Counted from the stretch's first letter, positions 14,484-23,101 are shown. The stretch: DNA of 32,597 bases from Chitinophagaceae bacterium (GCA_947476485.1 CANJQU010000047.1:1-32597), one strand, 5' to 3'. Program-made: numbers and translations. The notes: a model not told the origin generated them from the letters alone.

Positions 14484-16604
14484 TTATTTGGTTAAATTTA
14501 CTTCAATCCACTCCCTTTTCGTCAGGCTCTCTATCGCTGCAAAAGACGCCAAAGTAGTATTTACGATATCGTCGATGGGTATGAGCGGCGCTCCCCCGCT
14601 TTTTACCCGGTCAACCAGCATTTTGAATTGCGCGTTATGCCCTTTGTCCACATTTGTCTTTAGCTTTGAAAAACCCTTTGTTCCGAACCCTTCCGTAACC
14701 ATAAAATTATCGGTTATTATGGTGCGTTCCTGCGCATAGACTTCTATTCTTTCTTTCGAATATGATTTAGAGCCATTAGCAAAATAATTGATTACTCCGG
14801 TACTTCCGTTCTGGTATTGCAGCAATATGGAAGCATTGTCTGTATTTGCCTGTGGGTTTACACCCATAGCGTTCATGCAAACAGCCTTTATTTTACTCCC
14901 GGTAAGGAAGGTGATAAGGTCCATGTAGTGGCAGGCTTCACCTACTATTCTCCCACCGCCTGTCTTAAGGTCGTGCACCCACACACTGGCAGGAATGTTG
15001 CCAGCGTTCATAGTGGCTATCACATTCATCTGTGTATCACCCACCAGTTGTTTTACACGCTGCATATGCGGAGAGAAGCGCCGGTTGAAGCCAACCGTGA
15101 GCGTTTTGCTCCCGTTATATACAGCCAGAATATTATCCAACTCCGCTTTGCTAAGGGCAAGTGGCTTTTCTACAAAGACATGCTTACCTGCCTGCAGGCT
15201 TTCAACCACCATGCCGGCATGCTCATTGTGGCGGGTGGTTATCATTACCAGGTCTATCGCAGGATCATTAATGATGCTTTTATAGTCAGTGGTGCTCTTA
15301 CCGATCTTATATTTTTTGGCAAGGGATGTGCCTGTGAGACCTGATGCGCTGGCTATTGAATAGAGCGGCGCACCTATGTCTCCTAAAACGGGCAACATGG
15401 TCATAGCCGTGAAGTTACCGGCGCCAATAATACCAATGCCGCCCTTGCCGGATGCAAAAGAACCACTCGTGATATTCACAGTGTCAGCCGGGTTGCTGTC
15501 TTCGGGATATTCCAGTATTGATGCTATAGAATATCCGCTACTGATGTTTGCATAGATCTTGTTATACTCAGCCAGCGGTACACGCTCGGTGATCAGCGAC
15601 CTCACCTCCAGCTTACCGCTACTTATCGTTTGCAGCAATGTTCTGAAGTTGCGCTGTTCTGTCCACCGCACAAATGGCAATGGATAGTCTATACCCGCCC
15701 TTTCATAGCTATCGTCATATCGGCCCGGGCCATAGGAACAAGACACCTGGAAGGTCAACTCCTTCTCATAAAAATCTGCCCGGCTTATGTTGAGCCCAAT
15801 TACTCCTATCAATATGATGCGGCCTCGTTTACGGCTCATCTTTGCAGCATCTGCAATGATCTCGTCGGTTTTGGTTGATGCAGTAATGATAACGCCATCG
15901 GCGCCAACATAGTCGGTAAGTTCCATAACTGACTTTACCACGTCGGCACCGTCTCTGGGATTTATAGCGATAATGCCCTTCTTGTTTGCTATTTCTATTT
16001 TGTTGGGATCAAGGTCTATACCTATCACGCGACAGCCATTGGCCACAAGGAGTTCTGCGGTGATGAGCCCTATCAGACCAAGACCTACTACTACAATGGT
16101 CTCCCCAAGTTGCGGATCACATAACCTGATACCTTGTAGTCCGATAGATCCGATGACCGTAAAAGCGGCTTCGTCATCGCTTACGTTTGCCGGAATATGT
16201 GCACACAGGTTTTTAGGCACACAAACAAATTCAGCATGCTGCCCGTTGCTCGCTACCCTATCGCCTATCTTATAATCAGTAACACCATCGCCTACGGCAA
16301 TTACACGGCCTACGTTGCAATAACCCAACGGCAAGGGCTGACCCAACTTATTAAATACAGCGGTCAATGTAGGCTTCAGTCCATCAGTTTTTATTTTGCC
16401 GAGTACCTGTTTTACGCGATCGGGCTGTTGGCGGGCCTTCTGAAGCATATTAGCCCGGCCAAACTCGACAAGCATACGCTCAGTACCTACCGACACAAGA
16501 CTGCGCGTAGTTTTTATAAGCACGCACCCCCTTCTAACTTTGGGGGCAGGCACTTCCTCTAAAACGGTTTGCCCGCTTTTAAAAGACTGGATGATTTGTT
16601 TCAA
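14484..16604 (-). CDS. Two-domain oxidoreductase (MDR alcohol dehydrogenase + Gfo/Idh/MocA)
   Basis: A 706-residue fusion. Residues 1 to about 350 form a medium-chain dehydrogenase/reductase domain (GDRVASNGQHAEFVCVP, then the Rossmann motif VVVGLGLIGLITAELLVANG). About 385-706 is a Gfo/Idh/MocA domain with its own nucleotide-binding motif GIGIIGAGNFTAMTM, the GKHVFVEKPLALS signature with its catalytic lysine, and GGGRIVGEACHYMDL. Fusions of this kind are recurrent in polysaccharide clusters beside heparinase-like and WecB genes, but I know of no settled reaction; oxidation or epimerisation of a nucleotide sugar is the reasonable guess. The start codon is TTG: an in-frame stop lies a few codons upstream and no ATG occurs until after residue 40, and MKQIIQSFKSGQTVLEEVP is the normal family N-terminus. 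Confidence 0.88.
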   Translation of the reverse strand: MKQIIQSFKSGQTVLEEVPAPKVRRGCVLIKTTRSLVSVGTERMLVEFGRANMLQKARQQPDRVKQVLGKIKTDGLKPTLTAVFNKLGQPLPLGYCNVGRVIAVGDGVTDYKIGDRVASNGQHAEFVCVPKNLCAHIPANVSDDEAAFTVIGSIGLQGIRLCDPQLGETIVVVGLGLIGLITAELLVANGCRVIGIDLDPNKIEIANKKGIIAINPRDGADVVKSVMELTDYVGADGVIITASTKTDEIIADAAKMSRKRGRIILIGVIGLNISRADFYEKELTFQVSCSYGPGRYDDSYERAGIDYPLPFVRWTEQRNFRTLLQTISSGKLEVRSLITERVPLAEYNKIYANISSGYSIASILEYPEDSNPADTVNITSGSFASGKGGIGIIGAGNFTAMTMLPVLGDIGAPLYSIASASGLTGTSLAKKYKIGKSTTDYKSIINDPAIDLVMITTRHNEHAGMVVESLQAGKHVFVEKPLALSKAELDNILAVYNGSKTLTVGFNRRFSPHMQRVKQLVGDTQMNVIATMNAGNIPASVWVHDLKTGGGRIVGEACHYMDLITFLTGSKIKAVCMNAMGVNPQANTDNASILLQYQNGSTGVINYFANGSKSYSKERIEVYAQERTIITDNFMVTEGFGTKGFSKLKTNVDKGHNAQFKMLVDRVKSGGAPLIPIDDIVNTTLASFAAIESLTKREWIEVNLTK

Positions 16605-16683
16605 TGTATAGTTTGCTTAGCAGCAAAAGATAAACAGCATACATACATAGCTATAATATTTATTCCTTTGCAGTTTCCGCGTG

Positions 16684-16691
16684 CAAAGGTA
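16684..16691 (-). promoter_or_regulatory. Possible promoter -7 box of the oxidoreductase-wecB operon
   Basis: TACCTTTG on the minus strand matches TAnnTTTG exactly. It lies 79 bases before the TTG start in a 185-bp gap, the longest inside the cluster. No clear TTTG box is found 17 to 23 bases upstream, so only half of the promoter is supported. Confidence 0.5.
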
Positions 16692-16789
16692 ACGAATTTA
16701 GCCCATTGGCCGGAATGTGCAAAGAGTTATATCCTGCCATTATTTATATTTTATCGGCACAGAAATTTGAGCATCGCCATACAGGCAGG

Positions 16790-17803
16790 CTATCGAAGCA
16801 GGAGATCAATAAGTTTATCGATATCGTTTGTTGTAACAACTGATGGGAATGGCAGCTCGGGATCCATGGCGTTGGTCACGGCATTGGCGATCGCGATTTT
16901 ATCAAACGGATCGAATGTGAGGCTCGGCTTAATAACATCATGTACATAGGGCAGATCAGAGGCGATCACTTTCATGCCGCTGTCCGCAGCCTCAATTAGT
17001 GGCAAACCAAAGCTTTCAATAATTGACGGAAAAATAAGGTAAGGGCAATTGAAATAAAGCTCACGTGGATCGAGGTAAACATGATTCACTATGCGCGCAC
17101 CGCGGCCATTCAGCTCTTTCACCCGCTCTATCAGGCCGGGTGCAGTATCGTCAATGGTCACATGCAGGCGCGGAGTGAAGTCCTTCTCCAAAAGATACTC
17201 CCAGGCATCGAGCAGGCGGGGGTAGTTTTTTTGCGGTGATGGATTGCTGATAAAAACAAACTCATCCTTTACACGACGTTCAAACGGCTTGTGATCGCCG
17301 GTAGTGTATTTTTTATTATCATAAAAAGGTATGGACAAGGTATGCGCAGTGTCCTTCAACCCGATGTTCGTAAGCTCCGTTACCATGTGCCGGGTCTGTA
17401 CTATATAGTAGTCTGTGTTCTTATTGAACAACTTTATCACAAGGTATTTCAGATACTGTGAGAAATACATTTTTGTAAATTTCTTCCGCGGCGCCTCCAG
17501 CAGTTTCTGATTGTGCAGGTAGGTATATGTTTTGGCTTTCAGCCGGATTGGCGGTGGCGTATTGGCGAAGCAAAATACTTTGGCGTAATTGTCTTTTGTC
17601 TCTTTATAAAATGCCCTGCGCTCCTTCATTTTGTTGGGTACCACCTTAAAATTCTTATCAAGAACCGCAGGCTTATCAAACCGGGGATCCAGGAGGAAAA
17701 AGAATTTATCGCGCTCCCTGTGCGCCAGGATCTTCTCGATCAGGTATTGCAACAGCACTGCACCACCACCCTTGTTGATATATAGCGCGTCGATGAGTAT
17801 CAT
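16790..17803 (-). CDS. GT4-family glycosyltransferase
   Basis: A 337-residue GT-B glycosyltransferase. The N-terminal domain starts MILIDALYINKGGGAVLLQ, with the glycine-rich loop that contacts the donor. The C-terminal half holds FVFISNPSPQKNYPRLLDAW, typical of GT4 enzymes, and the E-x7-E motif in IIESFGLPLIEAADSGM. It is somewhat short for the family but complete at both ends. No signal peptide or membrane span is seen, so it is likely peripheral on the cytoplasmic face. Its ATG overlaps the stop of the formyltransferase gene (ATGA), so the two are probably translationally coupled. It is the last gene of the first block, before the 185-bp gap. Donor and acceptor cannot be deduced. Confidence 0.88.
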   Translation of the reverse strand: MILIDALYINKGGGAVLLQYLIEKILAHRERDKFFFLLDPRFDKPAVLDKNFKVVPNKMKERRAFYKETKDNYAKVFCFANTPPPIRLKAKTYTYLHNQKLLEAPRKKFTKMYFSQYLKYLVIKLFNKNTDYYIVQTRHMVTELTNIGLKDTAHTLSIPFYDNKKYTTGDHKPFERRVKDEFVFISNPSPQKNYPRLLDAWEYLLEKDFTPRLHVTIDDTAPGLIERVKELNGRGARIVNHVYLDPRELYFNCPYLIFPSIIESFGLPLIEAADSGMKVIASDLPYVHDVIKPSLTFDPFDKIAIANAVTNAMDPELPFPSVVTTNDIDKLIDLLLR

Positions 17804-18588
17804 TTTGTCTGCTGTTGTTTTAATTTTTTGAATTGCTTTTCTATTATTCCAAACTGCCGGTAAGACGGTGTCGTGTAAGATGAGCCGCTGCCCTGAGGCT
17901 TCGCCGTAGAATAATACTTATCGAAATCCTGCAGTACCCGGACTAGCCCTGCAGCAGATGCATCAAACAAACGGGCATAATTAAAGGCGACTGTGTCCTC
18001 CAGCGTGTCCCGGAACACAATAGGCAGTTTTTCCTGCAGCAATATTTCGCCGGTATCTATGTGCTTATCTATTTTATGTATGGTGTAGCCGGTTTCTGAG
18101 GAACCATTGTATAATTGCCAGATAATGCTTTGTGCATTCTGGTATTGCGGCAGTATTTCGTGGTGTATGTTCAGCATACCGAACTTTGGCACTCTGAATA
18201 CCTTACCCGCAATATAGCCATTACCAAGGCTAAGACCAATATCCGCATTGGCTTCTTTAAACAGCTTCACGGTTTCATCGCTGTTGGTATAAGGGACTTT
18301 TTTGAAAGGAATATTATGTGCTGCACAATACTCCGCTGCATTTTCGATTCTGGTGTACTTGTTGATGTCCTCGTTGTACCATTTGCGCATCTTCACACCA
18401 TTCATAGCGCCGCGGAGACCTATCTTTAATATCTTTTTTATTCGTCTCAGATATTGATTCTTACGGTTGCTGATCTGCCCTTCACTGACTATTACCATAG
18501 CTATCTCCACATCCGGACATGCATGCAGTGCAGGCAGGTGATGCCCGGTGGTGCCATATGCAGAAGTGGACAGAATGATCACTTTCAT
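17800..18588 (-). CDS. Formyltransferase-family protein (sugar N-formyltransferase-like)
   Basis: A 262-residue protein with the formyl_trans_N fold that uses N10-formyltetrahydrofolate. The catalytic Asn-His-Asp set is intact: the Asn and His in GMLNIHHEILPQYQNAQ and the Asp in HKIDKHIDTGEILLQE. Upstream, ADIGLSLGNGYIAGKVF is the loop before the active site. It lacks the C-terminal tRNA-binding domain of methionyl-tRNA formyltransferase, and it sits between a polysaccharide deacetylase and a glycosyltransferase with ATGA overlaps on both sides. A role in N-formylating an amino sugar, as in Qui4NFo or Fuc4NFo pathways, is therefore likely by context. The last about 40 residues are basic and Gln/Lys-rich and probably disordered. 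A purine-type formyltransferase role is unlikely in this setting. Confidence 0.85.
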   Translation of the reverse strand: MKVIILSTSAYGTTGHHLPALHACPDVEIAMVIVSEGQISNRKNQYLRRIKKILKIGLRGAMNGVKMRKWYNEDINKYTRIENAAEYCAAHNIPFKKVPYTNSDETVKLFKEANADIGLSLGNGYIAGKVFRVPKFGMLNIHHEILPQYQNAQSIIWQLYNGSSETGYTIHKIDKHIDTGEILLQEKLPIVFRDTLEDTVAFNYARLFDASAAGLVRVLQDFDKYYSTAKPQGSGSSYTTPSYRQFGIIEKQFKKLKQQQTK

Positions 18589-19460
18589 TTGAAGGTATCC
18601 GGATAAAGGTTGTTATTAGCAGAAGCGTTCTTCGCGTTATTAATCAGAAAGTACATAATGTGCCGCATATCCCATCCCAGGACAGTATGGTCCCGCCTGA
18701 TGCATAGTTCGCGGTTTGTTAAGGGAGCAGTGGGATTGATATGGCATCCGCGTTCAGCAGTCGCGCAAGTGGAAAAACCGGCATCAAATACAGCCTTTCT
18801 TCCGACCTCGCTAAAATGAAAAAAACGCCCGTAAGGAAATGCAAAGTGTTTAATGCCGCCGCACTTTTCAATAAGTATGCGATAAGTCTGCGCCATATCA
18901 TCAGCTATTTGTGCGGGCGTTGCTTTTGCAATATTCATATGCATCATGGTGTGGCTGCCTATCTCGTGGCCCCATTGCTGCAGCTTGTTTACTTCATCCC
19001 AGTTCAAAAACTCAACCGGCGGAAAGTCAAGGATTTCATTACAGAAACTGTTTATCTTATCAAACCTTGTTTCGCCGACTATACCAGGATTGATGAAGAA
19101 GCACGCTTTGGCATTGTACTCATTAAGTATTTCCGCTGCTCGCAGATTGTTCTTCAAACCATCATCGGAGCTGAACGTGATGTATGGCTTATCTATTATC
19201 CCCGATAATATCTTCTCAATGGCGTCGCCATATGAAATGAACTGGTGCTGCTTTGCCAGCTTCCTCATCAGCACATCCAGCCGCTTTTCCTCATCCTGGA
19301 ATACATGATGTATATAAAGGAACTGGACCCTTGGCTTGTCTAAATACTTTTCGCTGGCGCTTAATGACAACCCGGTAAGCGCAAGATCGCGCGCATAGCT
19401 GCGCAGCGTTGTTTTCTTCAAACGCTTCAGATCTTCATACCGGGTCATAAATCTATCCAT
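18585..19460 (-). CDS. NodB-type polysaccharide deacetylase
   Basis: Metal-dependent removal of N-acetyl (or other acyl) groups from sugars, carbohydrate esterase family 4 fold. The 291-residue protein has motif 1 as PYITFSSDDGLKNN (the two metal/catalytic aspartates kept, with Ser-Ser before them instead of the plain TFDDG), motif 2 as GHEIGSHTMMHMNI (both metal histidines) and motif 3 as HFAFPYGRF. ACFFINPGIVG is the usual second strand. No signal peptide is evident, so it may act in the cytoplasm, on lipid-linked or nucleotide-linked sugars. Coupled by ATGA to the formyltransferase downstream: a deacetylase that exposes an amine and a formyltransferase that re-caps it would make sense together, but that is inference. 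Confidence 0.88.
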   Translation of the reverse strand: MDRFMTRYEDLKRLKKTTLRSYARDLALTGLSLSASEKYLDKPRVQFLYIHHVFQDEEKRLDVLMRKLAKQHQFISYGDAIEKILSGIIDKPYITFSSDDGLKNNLRAAEILNEYNAKACFFINPGIVGETRFDKINSFCNEILDFPPVEFLNWDEVNKLQQWGHEIGSHTMMHMNIAKATPAQIADDMAQTYRILIEKCGGIKHFAFPYGRFFHFSEVGRKAVFDAGFSTCATAERGCHINPTAPLTNRELCIRRDHTVLGWDMRHIMYFLINNAKNASANNNLYPDTFK

Positions 19461-19463
19461 ATC

Positions 19464-20570
19464 CTATTCTCTTTCCCAAGGCACGGCAGGCAGCGCCGTG
19501 CCGTTGTATACACTATCTAACAATTCGAGATAATACTTAGCGCCGGCTTCACCACTTATCGATCGTTGCGCCCACGCCTTTATAGTCGAAGAGTCCGCAA
19601 AACCATTGTCAGCAAGCGCCTCTTCAATTGCCTTCCGGCAACTGCCCGCTTCGGCCCAGCTAAACACCACGCCGTTAAAATTACTTTTTATCGCCCAGCT
19701 TACACCACAAATATTGCTGCATATCGCCTTAAGTCCGTTCAATAGGCCCTCGCTCACTATTACTCCCCAACCATCCTTTTTGGTACTGGGCAGCACCACC
19801 CAATCGTAATTCACATACTTCGTAACCAGCTCATCATATTTTAAGAATGGGTAAAAACTGATCTTTTCCGTTAGCCCATTTTCCGAAACAAATTTTTTCA
19901 GACTTTCCTCTTCCGGTCCTCCACCATAGATATCCATACGGTAATTGTTACCAGGAATTGTTGCCAATTCAGAGACGAAACGTGATATCCCCTTCCCCTC
20001 CTCTATTCTGCCCGCATAAATGATCCGCTTCACATCAGACGGTTGAGGTTTGCTATCCGGCACTTTTACACTCACAAAGTATGCCCACGGGCACACACGC
20101 TTCGGGTCAAAACCTAAGCCTGTATAGGTTTTCACACCCTCCTTACCCACTGCAAGGAAGAAATCGATATGCTTGTAGTACCTGAGCCGCTGATAAAAGT
20201 ATTTAAGGTGTCTCAACTTACCCTTTACTCCTGCCTTATTGTATGACTCAGAGAGCGATCCCATCCTGGCCTTGTGCCTTACACCTTCGTCATAAGCCAT
20301 TGTCATCATCTTGCCCACACGCACACCACCCAGCACATGCACTGCATTTTTATAAGTGCTGAATATACGCGAAACTTCCTCTTTTGACGGGGCACGAATG
20401 ATCTCCACTCCTTCTATCACCGGCACCTCCCATCCCATATTTTTACGGTAGGGCGTAATGTCCTGCTCCACCACCATCAATACCTTTGCCACCGACGGCT
20501 CTTTTGCAAGCGCCTCGAGAAAGGTTTTCTGATGTAAGCTGATTATGCCCTGCCAAAAAATAAGTACCAT
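19464..20570 (-). CDS. GT4-family glycosyltransferase
   Basis: A 368-residue GT-B enzyme. The N-terminal domain is less typical (MVLIFWQGIISLHQKTFLEA), as in transferases that share this start in capsule clusters. The C-terminal donor-binding domain is clear: RIIYAGRIEEGKGISRFVSE, MDIYGGGPEEESLKKFV, VVLPSTKKDGWGVIVSEGL (E near the E-x7-E position) and ICSNICGVSWAI. No membrane segment is seen. It follows the preceding GT gene by 8 bases and precedes the deacetylase by 3, so all are one transcription unit. The sugar specificity is unknown. Confidence 0.86.
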   Translation of the reverse strand: MVLIFWQGIISLHQKTFLEALAKEPSVAKVLMVVEQDITPYRKNMGWEVPVIEGVEIIRAPSKEEVSRIFSTYKNAVHVLGGVRVGKMMTMAYDEGVRHKARMGSLSESYNKAGVKGKLRHLKYFYQRLRYYKHIDFFLAVGKEGVKTYTGLGFDPKRVCPWAYFVSVKVPDSKPQPSDVKRIIYAGRIEEGKGISRFVSELATIPGNNYRMDIYGGGPEEESLKKFVSENGLTEKISFYPFLKYDELVTKYVNYDWVVLPSTKKDGWGVIVSEGLLNGLKAICSNICGVSWAIKSNFNGVVFSWAEAGSCRKAIEEALADNGFADSSTIKAWAQRSISGEAGAKYYLELLDSVYNGTALPAVPWERE

Positions 20571-20578
20571 GCTGTTTA

Positions 20579-21571
20579 CTATTTATCCAGTTCCATGTAT
20601 ACATCAAGGTACTGCTCTGCTATTTTTCTATAGTCATACTTTGCGGCATTCGCATATCCGCGTGCCACCAGGTCATCACGCAACTGACTGTTGCTGAGCA
20701 ATGAAGTTATTGCATCCTGTATTGCAATCGGATCATGCGGATCTACCATTATCGCAGAACCTTCACCAACCTCCCTCATCGCCCCTATGTTGCTGGTAAC
20801 AACCGGCCGGCCAACCGCCTGCCCTTCAATGATGGGCATTCCGAAACCTTCGTACAAAGAAGCCATGAACAGTACATCACAAGCCACATATCTTTCAAAC
20901 ACCTGCTCATCAGAAAGGCCGTTGAATATGGTGTGCGATATGCCATATTGCTTTAAGCGCTCCAACTCGTCAGGCGCTGGCCAGCCTACAATGTCTATGT
21001 GAAAATTGCAGCCCTTCGCCGCCTCTATCAGGTTGTCAAGGTTTTTGTGTTTGCCGGTACCAAGCATCAGCACCACCGGCCTATCGCCTGCCACAGTTTT
21101 CTCTACTCTCTGAAAAACGGGCTTCACAGGATCAGGTATCACTCTTATCCTGTCCACGGGAAATTTGAAATAGCGGATCAGTTTCTCTTTGGTGAACTCT
21201 GACACAACAGTAACTATATCCACTCGTTTCAACGGAAGGTAAAGCCAGAAGAAGTGATACATCATTTTCACAAGCTTCGAGTGGACCGGGTTTTCATAGA
21301 ATCCGAAGTCGTGTATCGTGAGAATGGTTCTGCCTCTCTTCAGTCCAAGGGCAAGAAAATTTACATCTCCTGTGATATGATTGATCTTATCCGCGTGCTT
21401 GCCAGCCAGTTTGATATTTTGCAACCTGGACAATTTTGAGTCGCAATAGAATTCCTTTATCGCCACCCTGTCCTGCAAACAGCTCTTCACCAGGCTGAAG
21501 ATCCCTTCGATAGAAACTCCTGTTTTCCTTGGCTCCCTATAAAAATAAGTTACTGACAGCATGCTTTCCAT
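20579..21571 (-). CDS. GT4-family glycosyltransferase
   Basis: A 330-residue retaining GT-B transferase. TILTIHDFGFYENP is the acceptor-domain strand typical of mannosyl-type GT4 enzymes; VDIVTVVSEFTKEKLI, PVVLMLGTGKHKNLDNLIEA and ASLYEGFGMPIIEGQAVGRP with the E-x7-E motif complete the set. ATG at 21571 and an in-frame ATG three codons later are both possible starts. It lies 16 bases downstream of the membrane transferase gene and upstream of another GT4 gene. It is probably cytoplasmic and membrane-associated. Donor sugar unknown. Confidence 0.88.
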   Translation of the reverse strand: MESMLSVTYFYREPRKTGVSIEGIFSLVKSCLQDRVAIKEFYCDSKLSRLQNIKLAGKHADKINHITGDVNFLALGLKRGRTILTIHDFGFYENPVHSKLVKMMYHFFWLYLPLKRVDIVTVVSEFTKEKLIRYFKFPVDRIRVIPDPVKPVFQRVEKTVAGDRPVVLMLGTGKHKNLDNLIEAAKGCNFHIDIVGWPAPDELERLKQYGISHTIFNGLSDEQVFERYVACDVLFMASLYEGFGMPIIEGQAVGRPVVTSNIGAMREVGEGSAIMVDPHDPIAIQDAITSLLSNSQLRDDLVARGYANAAKYDYRKIAEQYLDVYMELDK

Positions 21572-21587
21572 TTATATCCCCCCGACT

Positions 21588-23060
21588 CTACTCCCCAATA
21601 TACTTATAAATATAGCAAGAATAATTTTCACTGATCTTGTATGGCAGTTTCATGATCACTTTGTGAAAAAAGCCATTATTGTTATCGTCGTCGATCACCG
21701 CCGCCAATTTATACTTGTTGTCCAGCAGCACTTTTTCATAGTCGGCCCGGCCGCCATTGTCCTTGTTGATGATAAAATAATCTACTTTATGATCCAGAAA
21801 ATATTTGATCTTATTGTCCCACCCCCCGTTCTCTTCCAGGCTAAGAAAAGAACAATTATTGTTCCTTGCTATGTAGTAATACCTGAAATCACCGGCCACA
21901 AGCGTATTTGGTGTGATGTACTTAGATATTTCGGCCTCATTGGCATAAGGGTCGTGCTGTGCCAATGTACCGAAAATATAGGTTCCTTTAAAAATAAAGA
22001 CCATCGCAAAAAGACAGGTAATGACATAGGGAATGCTTCTAAGTACCCTGTTCCCGTTCACACTTAAAAAGGTGCCACCGATGAGCAAGTAAGTAAACGG
22101 TGCCACAAGCGCAAAATACCGGCCGGAAAGCCCGCCCGTCACCAAAACAAGGAACGCCGCGATAGCCGGCAACGTAAGCAGCACCAGGGTCATATTGCCT
22201 TTCAGCGCTTTGTTTTTTAACAGGACAAAGAACGAAGCGAACGCCAGGATGTAGATCAGCAGATTGTACTTGATACTTTTCACACCCGTCCCCATACCTG
22301 TATGCTCCTTGATCACCGATGAATGCGTATAGTAGTAAATAAAGTTGCTGATACTACCAAAGGCAGAATAAATCCAAGCGTAATAGACCGCGCAAAAGCC
22401 GACAAACACCAGTGCATATTTCAACAGTAACGCTTGCCAATCCCTGTCTTTCTGTGCGATCTCGTAAATGAAGTAAAACGCATAAAAAGAAAATGCAAAA
22501 ATGATGCGGGGGGTGGTAAGTATAGCGAAAGCCAGCAGCACGCCGGTTGCTAATGCGAGCAATGCACCACGTAGCCGATCACTTCCCGGAACCTTAACAA
22601 ATGAAAGGTAAGAGAGAAAGAAGAAAAACAAAGTAACGAAGTCCATTCTGCCTGAATGCAGGAACTGGTTGAAGTTGGGCTCCAGTGCTAACAGCACGAG
22701 CGTCATGATTGTAGCAACTTCTGTAAATTTTAACTGCCGGCATATCCTGTATACCAGGAACAGGTCAACAAAACCGAACAATAAGTGAGTAAGCCTGAAA
22801 TTGAATATGCCGAAACCAAGTAATTTTATCACGGCAGCCTGCATCACGAAATATACCGGGCCATAATCCAGCTTCTGCCCGGGAAGCACAATAATGCGCG
22901 CCTCTTCGTAAAAGGTATGGTGTTTTAAATATGAGTTCGTAATGCTTGCAAAGGAGACTTCATCGAACCAGGGTAAGGGCGAGTAAATCAGGGTTGCGAA
23001 ATGATAAATGACATATATCAGCGCAGCGATAAGAATAAGTATTTTGTACTTTTTACCCAT
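21588..23060 (-). CDS. Multi-span membrane glycosyltransferase (GT39/ArnT-like, GT-C fold)
   Basis: A 490-residue protein with about ten or eleven hydrophobic segments from residue 6 to about 360, then a soluble C-terminal part. PLPWFDEVSFASI after the first span holds the acidic Asp-Glu pair found in GT-C enzymes of the PMT/ArnT superfamily, which use polyprenyl-phosphate sugars as donors on the periplasmic side. LKFTEVATIMTLVLLALEPN and LHSGRMDFVTLFFFFLSY are further spans with charged residues typical of the group. It is the first gene of the cluster. It may add a side sugar after flipping. A Wzy-type polymerase role is an alternative, because Wzy proteins are poorly conserved and none other is present, but the Asp-Glu loop favours GT-C. 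Confidence 0.75.
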   Translation of the reverse strand: MGKKYKILILIAALIYVIYHFATLIYSPLPWFDEVSFASITNSYLKHHTFYEEARIIVLPGQKLDYGPVYFVMQAAVIKLLGFGIFNFRLTHLLFGFVDLFLVYRICRQLKFTEVATIMTLVLLALEPNFNQFLHSGRMDFVTLFFFFLSYLSFVKVPGSDRLRGALLALATGVLLAFAILTTPRIIFAFSFYAFYFIYEIAQKDRDWQALLLKYALVFVGFCAVYYAWIYSAFGSISNFIYYYTHSSVIKEHTGMGTGVKSIKYNLLIYILAFASFFVLLKNKALKGNMTLVLLTLPAIAAFLVLVTGGLSGRYFALVAPFTYLLIGGTFLSVNGNRVLRSIPYVITCLFAMVFIFKGTYIFGTLAQHDPYANEAEISKYITPNTLVAGDFRYYYIARNNNCSFLSLEENGGWDNKIKYFLDHKVDYFIINKDNGGRADYEKVLLDNKYKLAAVIDDDNNNGFFHKVIMKLPYKISENYSCYIYKYIGE

Positions 23061-23084
23061 ATGGAAAAATCCGAGACTATTGAA

Positions 23085-23101
23085 TTAGCGCGCTAAAGAT
23101 A
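23085..23101 (-). promoter_or_regulatory. Palindrome and possible -7 box at head of the cluster
   Basis: TTAGCGCGCTAA (23085-23096) is a perfect 12-bp palindrome in the 63-bp gap between kup and the first polysaccharide gene. On the minus strand TATCTTTA (23094-23101), one mismatch from TAnnTTTG, overlaps its upstream edge. Reading is toward lower coordinates, so the palindrome would cover the transcription start, a position suited to an operator. No clear -33 box is seen. Confidence 0.35.

Noticed and set aside
17800-18588. Methionyl-tRNA formyltransferase (fmt)
   Set aside because: It has no C-terminal tRNA-binding domain and lies within a glycan operon, overlapping deacetylase and glycosyltransferase genes.
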